NCBI RefSeq assembly: GCF_965363235.1
Contig: NC_134845.1
Coordinates: 68,167,261-68,231,260 of the forward strand
Direction: 5' to 3'
Origin: Mytilus galloprovincialis
Lineage: Eukaryota > Mollusca > Bivalvia > Mytilida > Mytilidae
DNA: 64,000 nucleotides
The notes under the pieces were generated by a model. It worked only from the letters and a program-made list of their open reading frames with translations, was not told where the DNA came from and did no database searches. Each line of letters starts with the position of its first letter. Positions within the stretch are counted from its first letter, which is position 1. Positions 41,276-52,808 of this stretch are shown here, piece by piece. The translations under genes and the position numbers were made by a program.

Positions 41276-42688
41276 GATAAAAGTCCGTTGATAAATTTCA
41301 AAATATAACGAATTAAAGATTTCAACTTCCCCAGTCAAGTTGATCTTTGATGGATTTAGCTATTTTAAGGTAATTTATGGTCATATTTTAGTTCTTCAAG
41401 TGTTGTGGTTCTTGTACATCATAGGCTCTTTTAAATCAGATCTAAAAGAGGAACGAAAGGTACCAGAGGAACATTCAAACTCATAAATCGAAAATAAACT
41501 GACAACGCCATGGCTAAAAAGTAAATCCTGACGAGGGTTAAGGTAGATTATCGGTATACATTTCCTCAGATATAATTTCTCAAAATTTCTTAAAAATTGC
41601 GTAAATTTGCTTAGATTGTTCATAAAAAAATTGTTTTGCATAAAAAGAATCTATGAGATAGAATTTTATCAAATTAAATATGAATACACAGGTTTTATAT
41701 GTTTTAAGAAAATTAAAATAAAAAAACATTGTCACCGAACTTTTCTTGATACCTGTAAAATTTGAAAAATTCCCTAACAGTCCAGTATACATTTTTAATA
41801 AAAGAGTTATCCCTATGGCTAAGTTTGAAATCATTTATTTTGAAAAACAAAAATATTTGGTATCTTTTTTTAACATTTAGGATTATGCAATTAATCCCTT
41901 TGTTTTTTATTTTTATGTCAATTATCAGTTTAACCAATAAATTGCAAATCTGCCTCCAAATTTGAAGATTTGGGCAAATAATTAGACCGATTGTGTAATG
42001 CGATTGTGCAATGCAAGATGGCGGTATAACATGAATTTACCTGAAGTGAAAAACAAAGATTCGGACGCATGAAAATTTATGACGTGTAGTGTTCATTGAT
42101 TCAGTAAAATCATGTGCAATCAGATCTTTAGAAAATTTAGAAAACATATAACAGATTAAAAAAACTATTGAACAACAAATAAGTCAGAACTAATCCTAAT
42201 GGAATATATAAACAATACAATTCTGAAAAATACAGCAAAATATTCCACTATACATGTTAAACACATAGTCCTTCAGTTTGAAAACTTTCAATTAAATTTT
42301 AATCTATATAACCCGGCAGGCTATGCTTATACTAGTGTTTCTAGTGTAATAAATTATTCGGAGTTCTTGGTTGTAAGCAAATTTGAATTATTCATATTTC
42401 ATTATGCATCTATACTTTAAAACGAGAAGACCTCATTTTGTGTGTCGCTTCTCTTCCTCCAAAAATCAACTAATCCTTATGACTCTGTGTCCTATATGTA
42501 CCATGCAAAGTCTCATTTGTCATCCCTGCTTATAATTAATCAGTTTGGGTTATTTTCGGGGAAACCGAAAATTATGTTTGTCATTGGACGAACTTTAAGT
42601 CAACTTCTGTTTAGGGCTGTTTAAAAATGTTCTTACCACTTGGGGACAGGAAAATTATTTTCACGTTTTTTCTGTATCCTTTGATCAT
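41276..42688. other. Intergenic DNA with an R5 fragment
   Basis: The stretch 41440-41515 (aggaacattcaaactcataa, aactgacaacgccatggct) belongs to repeat R5. The rest is AT-rich without a recognised gene. Confidence 0.4.
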
Positions 42689-42822
42689 AAGTGTATTTGC
42701 TATTTACAATCAGATCCAAGTTTATCCACGGCGGTCACTGATTTATTATATAGAGAGTCTCTCTATATAGTATGTCAGTGACTACCGTGGATAGTTAGTA
42801 TAGTAAATAGCAAGTACACTTT
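42689..42822. mobile_element. Hairpin MITE, 134 bp
   Basis: Near-perfect inverted arms: aagtgtatttgctatttac against the reverse of gtaaatagcaagtacactt, then ttatccacggcggtcactg against cagtgactaccgtggata. The centre is atatagagagtctctctatat. It lies just downstream of the receptor gene's last exon. Confidence 0.75.
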
Positions 42823-42984
42823 ATTTTTAGTATATGTATGTTCATAGTATACAGTGTTCTAGTTATAATTAAGCAAAAAGTAGAGATTTGTTGCTTATCG
42901 TTTTACCGCCCCTCAAGAATTACTTGATTTTACTGGTCGTTTTTATAAAATTCTGCTGATTTAATCAAAACTTTTTATTTTGAT

Positions 42985-43520
42985 TTACATGTCCGGGAAC
43001 AGTGATGGCGGTGATATTTTTTCTGAGGTAGACATTTCGTGCAGTTCTTGTTCGTTAGTACTCGGTGGTCTACAGAGATTATCTTGATCTTGATTTTGAT
43101 CGGAATGTTTCAGTGTATCATGCATGTCATGTTCATCAAAACATTTTGCTGTGAGGTAATCATGAATATCAGGATCAGGTACAATGGGTTGATAAGGATT
43201 GAGATAACCATCATAAGGAATGCAGTCATCTTTAACTGATGATACATTTGAACTTTCTGCAGCTGGGATTTGGTCTTGACCTGGCAAATCAATCATTTTA
43301 GATTCATCAATTGTGTCATAGACTCTTTCATATTGATCCTGCTCTTGGTGGCTGCTTACTGATATATTTTCGATGTTGTCTACTACCACAACGTGTTGTT
43401 TATTTAAATTTCTATTATGTTTTCTTCTATACCGATTAAGGGCAACCAAACACAAGGTTAGCACGAAAGTAACGGCACTTGAACATATTATGTAAACAAC
43501 GGTTTCCGTTTGCATAGATC
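42985..43520 (-). CDS. Receptor last exon: membrane helix and Tyr-rich tail
   Basis: Acceptor atttttttgcag. After GSMQTET comes a hydrophobic helix (VVYIICSSAVTFVLTLCLVA), then a basic stop-transfer stretch (NRYRRKHNRN). The roughly 145-residue tail is acidic and holds YERVYDTIDESKM, DGYLNPYQPI and DYLTAKCF, tyrosines in contexts that could bind SH2 or PTB domains when phosphorylated. Ends LFPDM. Confidence 0.8.
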
Positions 43521-46500
43521 CTGCAAAAAAATATGCTTCGAATATATAGAAAATAATTATGAGGTTGTATTTGAACAAATCAAATGTCAGATAGAGATCA
43601 ATGGTTCAGTTGGTCTGTCGAATACTTATATATATATATACAGGTAGATTTCATAAAATTTTGAAGAAGAAAAACAGTATTATAAGAAAGAACGACTGAA
43701 ATCTATGGTACACTTCCCATCAGATTTAAGTAAGATCACCACCATGAATTGGTTGACCGTCACAACGATTCTCAAAAAAGAAAGAACATGTTTTCGAATT
43801 TGAAATATTAAGATACCAATAAGTCGTCTTATCTGAAGATTTACCAATTGTGTAATCTTTCCTACCTTAAGATATTGTCCGAATAATTGGCATGACGAGT
43901 GAGCATTGCATAACATTATCATTATTATAATAAGATTTATTTTGAAACTAAAAATATGGAAAGTAAAAATATTTACCGGTTATGGAAGATTCCTTTGATG
44001 ATGTTCTTTCATTTTCTTTATCTTCAGGTTCTTAATAAAACATGAAAATTTAAAATTGAAATTTAAATTGTTCAATTAAGCCATATTCAATTGTATTGTT
44101 GTCTCACCAATGTTCATGCTCCCAGCAATAATGTATAATTGTTGTTTTAAACCAAACATTGCATCAACTAGCCAGTCAACCAAGAATGAGATCACCTTTG
44201 CCGAAAAAAGATTGTTATGTTTACAACAAATAATTGATCAATAGAACTAGTAATATGTGTCACTGATAATCAACTTTCAATATGTATAATATTCTATTAC
44301 CAAGAACTAGATTTAAACAGATAATTGATTAAATATAACTGAAATAATATATACATTTTACATAATTAACATTGAAAATTAAAACGAACAAAAAAGTCAG
44401 ATATTTTACCACAGCTAGATTATCGTCCATTGTCGATTGTGTAATTGAACAATTTAATGTCAAATGCCTCTTTATGTTTTAAAAATGATATTTTAATCGT
44501 TTGATCAATAATGTTTTCTTTTTCGATTCAGATACGAACCATTTTACAACAACTAGAGCAGCATATAAATTTAAAATTCTGTGTACCATTTTCATTATGT
44601 TAGGTAAGAAAGTAGATATCTATATGTTCTATTCTATACAACACTGACATGTTTTATTGTTTCGTCTTTTATCAGATGATTTTTTTCCCTCGAATTATGC
44701 TTAAACAGTTCAAATAAGATATGAATATGTGTCTCATATAGTTTACTAGTTAAATTGTTCAATTATTAATAAAGATATTCGCTCAAACGTATTATATTGA
44801 AAAAAGAACAGCTAATTCCTTCGATGTTGTTGAATAAAAGTCAATTTAGCTCATTTAAAGTTAGTGCCGTGTACGACCAACTCTCGACCCAAATACTGCT
44901 ACGCATCTCGTCGGAATGGATTCTATCAATGCCTTTCTGTTGTTGTTTTGATATGCTAGTCTGTCCTGTTGCAACATTTGTATGTGCTGATGAAGGGTCT
45001 GAGGCGGGGTTGACGCTAGCGCACTCGTTTATGCAATTGGTCCAGTAGTTGCTCAATAGGATTCAAGTTCGGTTATTTGGAAGACCATGGATTCAAAGCA
45101 CACATTGATGTTATTCTGCTTAAGTTAGTTCAATGTGTAACTCACTGTATGAGGCCTAGCATTTTCCTGCTGGAATAATTTCGTCCATCTGTCATTAGCA
45201 TGCATAATGTGAGGTTGAGTAATTTCGTCTATGTACATTTAGGCCGTTAAGTTATTCAGAACATGCAGCAACTCCGTTTTACGGTTCACGAGAGATAGCT
45301 GCATTATGACACTTCGAAGCTGTCAACTTTTTGGACACTAGAGAAAGCCAAACATACCTGTACGCACCGGTAGACAAGGATTCTTCTATCCCGGTATTGA
45401 AGCTTGATACGGGATTCATCACTGAACCAGATTCTGCGCCGGTAGCAAAATGTCCATCCCCTAATCTGTTGCGCAATCGTACTCTATTACGTCTGTGAAG
45501 CAGCCGCAGTACGGGTCCAAAAACGACCTCCATGGTTTAATGTCATGCTTTTCCAGTTGACGGACTGTTTGTAAGCTGATTTTTTTTTTTTGTATTGAGA
45601 AAAAAAATCAGCTTACAAACAGTCCGTCAACTGGAAAAGCATGACATTAAACCATGGAGGTCGTTTTTGGACCCGTACTGCGGCTGCTTCACAGACGTAA
45701 TAGAGTACGATTGCGCAACAGATTAGGGGATGGACATTTTGCTACCGGCGCAGAATCTGGTTCAGTGATGAATCCCGTATCAAGCTTCAATACCGGGATA
45801 GAAGAATCCTTGTCTACCGGTGCGTACAGGTATGTTTGGCTTTCTCTAGTGTCCAAAAAGTTGACAGCTTCGAAGTGTCATAATGCAGCTATCTCTCGTG
45901 AACCGTAAAACGGAGTTGCTGCATGTTCTGAATAACTTAACGGCCTAAATGTACATAGACGAAATTACTCAACCTCACATTATGCATGCTAATGACAGAT
46001 GGACGAAATTATTCCAGCAGGAAAATGCTAGGCCTTATACAGTGAGTTACACATTGAACTAACTTAAGCAGAATAACATCAATGTGTGCTTTGAATCCAT
46101 GGTCTTCCAAATAACCGAACTTGAATCCTATTGAGCAACTACTGGACCAATTGCATAAACGAGTGCGCTAGCGTCAACCCCGCCTCAGACCCTTCATCAG
46201 CACATACAAATGTTGCAACAGGACAGACTATCATATCAAAACAACAACAGAAAGGCATTGATAGAATCCATTCCGACGAGATGCGTAGCAGTATTTGGGT
46301 CGAGAGTTGGTCGTACACGGCACTAACTTTAAATGAGCTAAATTGACTTTTATTCAACAACATCGAAGGAATTAGCTGTTCTCTTTTCAATATAATACGT
46401 TTGAGCGAATATCTTTATTAATAATTGAACAATTTAACTAGTAAACTATATGAGACACATATTCATATCTTATTTGAACTGTTTAAGCATAATTCGAGGG

Positions 46501-49500
46501 AAAAAAATCATCTGATAAAAGACGAAACAATAAAACATGTCAGTGTTGTATAGAATAGAACATATAGATATCTACTTTCTTACCTAACATAATGAAAATG
46601 GTACACAGAATTTTAAATTTATATGCTGCTCTAGTTGTTGTAAAATGGTTCGTATCTGAATCGAAAAAGAAAACATTATTGATCAAACGATTAAAATATT
46701 ATTTTTAAAACATAAAGAGGCATTTGACATTAAATTGTTCAATTACACAATCGACAATGGACGATAATCTAGCTGTGGTAAAATATCTGACTTTTTTGTT
46801 CGTTTTAATTTTCAATGTTAATTATGTAAAATGTATATATTATTTCAGTTATATTTAATCAATTATCTGTTTAAATCTAGTTCTTGGTAATAGAATATTA
46901 TACATATTGAAAGTTGATTATCAGTGACACATATTACTAGTTCTATTGATCAATTATTTGTTGTAAACATAACAATCTTTTTTTCGGCAAAGGTGATCTC
47001 ATTCTTGGTTGACTGGCTAGTTGATGCAATGTTTGGTTTAAAACAACAATTATACATTATTGCTGGGAGCATGAACATTGGTGAAACAACAATACAAGTG
47101 TCTACTAAATAATCTAAACACATCAATGAACATAATTTAACATGGAGCACGACTCATTCCAAATAAAAGTATTTGGGAAATAATGGCTTCAATTCTAAGC
47201 CTTATTAAACAGGCATGCCAAACGTCAACTAACGGCTATGACCGTATCAAAATAGACTAAAGACCCCTTGCTTTAAAACAATTACAAACAAATCATTGAG
47301 CCGTTACAAAATTCTCGAAGCTGGATCAATTTAGGAACAGCGGAACTTTAAAGTACGCTTTAAATCGTTGGTTGATCACTAAGTAATCAGCTAAAGCTAA
47401 GTTCAAATATCTATATATATATTGAAGAATTATGAAATAACACTAGATACACCTTGTATAATTGTTTAAAGCCGGAACAAAAGTAAGAACTGTTTATTTA
47501 AATTTGAAAATCTGAACTCACCAGTTTGACATAAAGAGCACGAAACAACTAAAAACGTACTATTGATATCAAATACCGATCATTCTTTTAGAAACCAAAA
47601 AATAATTCAATTGTTCAAAACAATGTTTGAGATAGAATTATCTTTGTGAAAACAACACATTGCAGAATCAACTTAATTGAAAAAAATTAAAGGTATCATT
47701 TAACATTTAGAATGTAATAATGTATTAAACATTGAGAATAGAATCAATGTTTGCACCGATAAGTTTATTTTAAAAATCTCAAAGTAGCAATCATATCACA
47801 AATGATAATATCTTCCTTGATGAACCCTTAATATACTCGGTAAAAGTTATGAAGTGATATCCCGTTTTTAATGTAATTTCTACTACAAATTTTGAAGCAA
47901 AATATGTGTGTCTTTAAAGATATTTACGTTAAAACTGTATACATCCTTTATATATATATGAGAAGCGAGGATGTATTGATTGGTTGATAAAATTGTGTTT
48001 TACGCAACTTTCAGTAGTATAGTGCTATTTTGTGGCGGACATTTGTTTATGGTCGACGAAGCTGGTGTGCACGGTAGGTGATTGCATTGTTTCGGACTTA
48101 TAACCTCTGTGTTGACTTGCTTGTGATACACTAGATACTTAGAAATCGAGACCCCACTATAACACATAAAATTAAGACAATATGCCTTACAAATAAAACC
48201 TATAATACTGTCAAATACCTTTTCCATTCAATAATCCAGTAGTAGATTTCTTTCTGTATCTGTGAAGAATAACAGCATAAGATCAATTGTATAATAATGA
48301 TTATTATTTATTCATTTATTTTCTACCATAATACACATTTAACAAACGAATCACTTTCTCGTTTTTTTCAAACGAGTCTGAGAAAATTCCGACTATTTAC
48401 ATTTTCGTAATACATTTACTGATAAATTTGAATACATGTTATCTGACTTACTTTATATCAAAACAAAACCGTTTTTTTTTAATAAGTTAGTTGTATTGCT
48501 TGTAAACAAATTCATGCTTCATTTTTGAAATTCTGAAGTGTTAACATAGTGGGCACCGATTCAGAAGTTCTTTGTTAAATTAGATGTTGATTCACAAGAC
48601 TATGATCAGGCGGAAACCCCGTTGAAATAGAACAATAGAATCGAAGCTCCTTGTTAGAGACGGCGATAAATGCTAACTGTAATATTTACTATGATAGTAA
48701 CAAATTTTTTTAAAAGTTAATAGAAAAAAATAAAACGACAATTTTCTTCTAAATTACGAAGTGTTTTATTTAAAAAACACCATTTGCATAAGTTTTCAGT
48801 TTTTCTTTTACATAGTAATGCAGAACAATTAGATATCAAGTCGACGACATGGGTATCTATCAAGTTGGATGTAGAAAATGCATAACCTCCGATTAAAAAA
48901 TAAACTACCACGGACAAAGAACATATCAATATATTAGTTCAGTAATTTTTGTTTATGCCCTTCCATTACGTGACTCAAGAAAAAAATCCACAAAATGGGT
49001 AATAGTTGTATCGAAAAGAGAAAATCGAGTGCACCTTTTTATTTTAGGGCGTGTTTGATGTGTTTATTTTGTTTTTAAAACGTACAAAGCAAGAGTATTT
49101 GATTTATCATCTCGCTTTAGAATCTATCATTTCTAAATATCAAAGCTACAGGTTGACTTTATAACATAAGAAAATCTCAGTACGAAAAGATAAAATATAT
49201 GGGTCAAGTGAAATACCTTTCTAATGAATCACAAAAACAGAGTAAGTTTGTTGGAATAGCTATCTGTTTACTAAAAGTACTTGACGATAGTCTTTCAAGT
49301 TGAATGATGAAAATCTTCAAAAAAATATATTTTTTGTGTGTGATAATTAGGGTTTTTAATCTTCAACCACTGAACATTTTTAGTCTGCTCTTCCACGAAA
49401 TATTTATTTTGAATTCTTTAAATGTTGAAGAATTTTCGAAAATTCCACATCAGACAATAGTTTTAAGTTGAATCAATGTACACAAGATTATTACCTGATG

Positions 49501-52500
49501 CTCATCATCTTGTAGAAACACTTGTCTTTTAAAATACAACTGACATATAAGGATTGTAATGGTGCTATGCGGATAAATCTATCGGTTTTCAAGAGCAAAA
49601 TTGGCAGCGCGTCATCTTTACATTTCTACGATTGTGAAAATGAACTGGCGTAATTGGGAGATAATTTTGACGAAGTAGAATCCCGACTGGATGTTCTATG
49701 CTGTTATCGTTCCTTTGAAAACATAAGCAACAGTCAATGCTTTTTTCAATGTTTTTTGTTGGCTTCAGTTCTAAAACATGGTATGGCAATTTATGTTATT
49801 CTATGACTGTAGCCTGTTATTTATATCTGAAATCGTACTGTATAGGGAGTGGTATGCATTATTAATGATAAAAATGCGTTCTTTTAAGTTACCTATCAAA
49901 AGCATGACAACGGAATAGGACCTTTTACGTCAAACATAAAGTGCAACAGCAACGCGGAGTCATTTTCTTTAACACGAAAATAATTTACTTTGAAAGAGAC
50001 AGGTTAAATTTCTCTCGATAATAAGATACCGCTTGATATCAGTTTTCGTTGTTAAACTTCGTTAAAACTAATAGAATAACAAACGACTTGTTTATTATCA
50101 TATATAAATTGGATAGTTCGAATATATACCAAGCAATACTCAATTTGAACTCAATATCAACCCTATGCTAATTCTTTTCATGATTGGACGTTCTTATCTA
50201 AAAATCTGTTGTAGTAACCCTGAACGTCGGAGTGTTTCTGAGATAACTCAGTAATGGATACAAAAAAAACCCATAATTATATTATATGTCATTTAACAAA
50301 TATAGGAAGGTAATATTCCTTTTGGTATCATTTCCTTAGTTTTCTGAATATGTTTTACCACTTAAACAAAACTTCCTTAGAAATTGGCAGCTTAATAGAG
50401 AATACTTAGTACACAAAATATGGATATTCAGTATGATTAACATTGAGACAACTACCATGAGAATATGGATTCAATGAAATATAGGTCACCATACGGCTTT
50501 CATAAATATTGAACACAATACTGTATATTCTATTATACAATGCTCCACTTTTACAAAATGTAAAACAATTCAATAAAAAAACCAACATAACGGCTTGAAT
50601 TATGACAAAGCTGGAAATAAAATTCGACAGACAAAAATGACGACAATTACTAAATTACCTTTCAAGACCAAGAACAGGAAGACTACACTCGAACAAAACG
50701 TACCTTATTTAACGTTCTAAAAATGGTTGGCATGTTATTTTGGAAGGATATTGCAATGACATTGTATATCTAGACACAACTGGTTTTTTTTCTCAGAAAA
50801 TGTTGAAAATACAATTGATCCGCATCATGCTGCAATTAATTCTTTTTTCAAAATAAAAAAAAACCCACATATTTTTTCATCAGCAATCAAAACTGGACTG
50901 TTGAGTTGGTGTGGAAATCATGTATTAATTCAGACTTAAGAAAGAACAGATTGTACAAAATTCGTGTAAATCAGGAAACATTAATTTTCTGTCAATTGAT
51001 TATAATCCTTTTTCAGTGGATTTTCTTGTCTTTAATTCAGTTTTGTTACAGTGTCAGACTAAATAAGTAACTAAATTAAATTGAGAACGAAAGCGACAAC
51101 AACCCGACCATAGAGCCGAGGGCCACCAATTGGTCTTCAATGTAGCGAGAAACTCCCGCACCCGTAGGCGTCCTTCAGCTTGCCCCTTAACAAATATGTA
51201 TACTAGTACAGTGATAATGGACGTCATTCTAAACTCCGAATTATACACAAGAAACTAAAATTAAAAATCATTCAAGACTAACAAAGGCCAGAGGCTCCTG
51301 ACTTGGGACAGGCGCATAACAAATATAGGAAGGGAATATTCTTGTGGTATCATTTCCTTAGTTTTCTGGATAACATTTGAAAGAGATTACACATCGTAGC
51401 TTTAAAAGACTTTGAGCGTTCCAGGTTGACGGAAATCTACTCGGATATTGTTTCAGTCTTATTTGCAGTTGTAACATGCGATTTATCATTAATTTTTACA
51501 AATTGTTAGCATATTCATACTTACGGAGGGGGTTTAATATAGTTACAAGACGAGTTTCGCGATAGTGAAGTCTTGCATTCATAATCTGGAAGAGTTGAAA
51601 ATGATAAAAAATAATTAAAACAGATCATTCATTTCCTTAGTAATACTTACGATAAGAAAAGGTCAAGAAAAAAACAAGACGTCAGATTTTATATCTTAGG
51701 CAATGCTTATGAAATTATGTGAAAGTAGTGGGTATTCATTCTGCATTAGCTCAAATGTCTGTCAAATTCACTTCCATAAGTATATTTCAAGGATAGAGAG
51801 AGAGAGAGAACTCATCCCCAGATCTAATGTAATGTCAGAGAATGCTCTTCGCATTTCTTGTATGGCTAAATTTTGTATATTCTATCTATGTATAAGATGA
51901 TCTAGTATGCTATAAAAGATCAGATCGAAATATTATTTTTGGCTACTGTTGACAGTTAATCAAAATGTGGTCTGAAAATGCACCAAATGTATAAAGCGTT
52001 AATTTAAATGTTTTATTCATTTCCAATTTTGATCACATTGCCCAGTTGATATTAACACAACTTTATAGCCAGAGCCCGTATGCATAAAGCCCCATGAGCT
52101 AATCAATTCAATCGCATTTAATTATCGAAGGACATGTAGAAAAATTCGTCTGTTCGGAACAAATCTTACGTTAAGTAGCTTGAAGCATACGGGCCAAGGT
52201 CATTACAAACGCTTGCCGGTATTTTACAAATAGCGTCACATTTGCTTATGCCAGATCAACAAATCAATAAAATATCCAACAATGGATTCATCAACTTTAA
52301 CATAGTATCGTTCTGCAATATTATGCAGGTGCTGATAATATTAGATTTAATGAATTCTAACGATTAACGAAACGACTGAGGAAAGGAAGTCAGCTACTAA
52401 TTATTAAAAAATACAAGCACGTTATCTGGAGTTTTACAAAAATGTAATTAATTTTTTCAATCAACAGAATGTATTGCTTATTCGTTTATCTTCATCACTA

Positions 52501-52808
52501 TCTATCTTACCTAAAGTTAAAATATGATTCGATGGACACGTCTTTTTATAACACGTACAGTCTTCCACTGATGGTTTGCAGTGACACTTTTCTCTAGTTG
52601 GATATACATGAGCATATCCTTGGGTGTGATCACATCGACACACACTATCATCAAACACCTCACCGTGATCATACATAATCTGCCCAAGTTCATTACAACG
52701 TGATTTAACAAACACGCATTGACTGAGTTTATGTGACCAAAATCTAAAAGGTTGATACCGCAAAATATCACAACCAGTGTTCTTTCGAAAGATTCCAAGC
52801 ACATATTT
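42985..52808 (-). CDS. Single-pass receptor-like gene with Cys-rich ectodomain (5' end not found)
   Basis: Five exons in reading order: 52808-52511, 51585-51525, 48259-48219, 44030-43977, 43520-42985. Every junction is GT/AG and every phase matches (1, 2, 1, 1), which is strong evidence for one transcript. The protein runs from a Cys-rich extracellular module through a short Ser/Thr/Lys-rich stalk to one membrane helix and a Tyr-rich cytoplasmic tail. This layout suggests a surface receptor signalling through phosphotyrosine. I recall similar CNELGQ...CRCD modules in lineage-specific bivalve proteins of unknown function. The first exon found starts in phase 0 after an acceptor, so a signal-peptide exon must lie above 52808. 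AATAAA follows the stop within 15 nt. The third intron holds a 3-kb palindrome. Confidence 0.75.
43977..44030 (-). CDS. Receptor stalk exon, 54 nt
   Basis: Acceptor ttttattaag, donor accg/gtaaat. Encodes PEDKENERTSSKESSIT with split codons at both ends that match its neighbours. Charged and Ser/Thr-rich, as in a juxtamembrane stalk. Confidence 0.65.
44862..45580 (-). mobile_element. Decayed Tc1-like transposase, left palindrome arm
   Basis: Mirror image of the relic in the right arm: the same motifs, same frames and same interruptions on the opposite strand. Only the part from about SLQTVRQLEKHD to the C-terminus is present. The N-terminal half and the element's own inverted ends were not seen. 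Confidence 0.7.
45607..46326 (+). mobile_element. Decayed Tc1-like transposase, right palindrome arm
   Basis: Frames read in turn give SLQTVRQLEKHDIKP, FGPVLRLLHRRNRVRLRN, RIWFSDESRIKLQYRD (the FSDESRF motif with a catalytic Asp), LFQQENARPYTVSYTLN and LKQNNINV (the QQDNARPHT block with the second Asp) and KALIESIPTRCVAVFGSRVG at the C-terminus. This order is diagnostic of Tc1/mariner transposases. Several frame changes and stops make it dead. The palindrome centre cuts the gene about a third of the way in. Confidence 0.8.
47098..48218. other. Receptor intron DNA, no feature seen
   Basis: AT-rich. The frame at 48000-48227 runs through a donor site and is intronic read-through. Confidence 0.4.
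48219..48259 (-). CDS. Receptor micro-exon, 41 nt
   Basis: Acceptor ttcttcacag, donor gaaaag/gtattt. Encodes YRKKSTTGLLNGK with one leading and one trailing base; these are exactly the phases that its neighbours need (the preceding exon leaves CC, the following one starts AA). Confidence 0.65.
48260..51074. other. Receptor intron DNA
   Basis: AT-rich without recognised exons. The phrase acaaatataggaagg-aatattc near 50296 recurs near 51318, marking a small shared repeat end. Confidence 0.4.
51075..51330 (+). repeat. Dispersed repeat R3, best copy
   Basis: cgacaacaacccgaccatag, ccaccaattggtcttcaatg, gaaactcccgcacccgtagg, ctagtacagtgataatggac, aactccgaattatacacaag and gaggctcctgacttggg are in the order I recall from mussel genomes. 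It lies in a receptor intron. Confidence 0.75.
51525..51585 (-). CDS. Receptor exon, 61 nt
   Basis: Acceptor caactcttccag, donor cctcc/gtaagt. Encodes DYECKTSLSRNSSCNYIKPP with an N-glycosylation-type NSS. Phase 1 in and phase 2 out, matching the exons on each side. Confidence 0.7.
51795..51809. repeat. (AG)n microsatellite
   Basis: About seven AG units. Confidence 0.8.
52074..52194. mobile_element. Short MITE with GCCCGTATGC ends
   Basis: The left end gcccgtatgcataaagc and the right end, read inward, gcccgtatgcttcaagc are inverted repeats of a 121-bp unit with no coding capacity. It sits in a receptor intron. Confidence 0.6.
52511..52808 (-). CDS. Receptor Cys-rich ectodomain exon
   Basis: Acceptor ttatctaggacag, donor ctttag/gtaaga. 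Ninety-nine codons start KYVLGIFRKNTGCDIL. The cysteine-rich part is CNELGQIMYDHGEVFDDSV, CRCDHTQGYAHVYPTREK, CHCKPSVEDCTCYKKTC. The CRCD.T.GY and C.CKPS.EDC.CY.K.C spacing is one I remember from many bivalve proteins, with no known ligand. It resembles a compact disulfide module, not a standard EGF repeat. Confidence 0.75.

Larger units (their letters stand above)
44091..47097. repeat. 3.0-kb near-perfect palindrome
   Basis: The left arm 44091-45580 and the right arm 45607-47097 are inverted copies with no net length difference and only scattered point changes (for example agaacagct/agagaacagct-side and tatgctagtc/tatgatagtc). The outer edges are ttgtattgttgt and acaacaatacaa. The centre is a 26-nt AT-rich spacer at 45581-45606. 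It lies wholly in a receptor intron, only 60 nt from the exon at 43977-44030. Confidence 0.9.

Noticed and set aside
45279-45908. Two identical 84-codon frames on opposite strands, apparently a duplicated gene pair
   Set aside because: They are one frame of the decayed Tc1-like transposase seen in both arms of the palindrome; the conserved motifs lie partly in other frames.
48000-48227. 75-codon Cys-containing frame next to the micro-exon
   Set aside because: It reads through the micro-exon's donor site; the phases of the five-exon model work without it.
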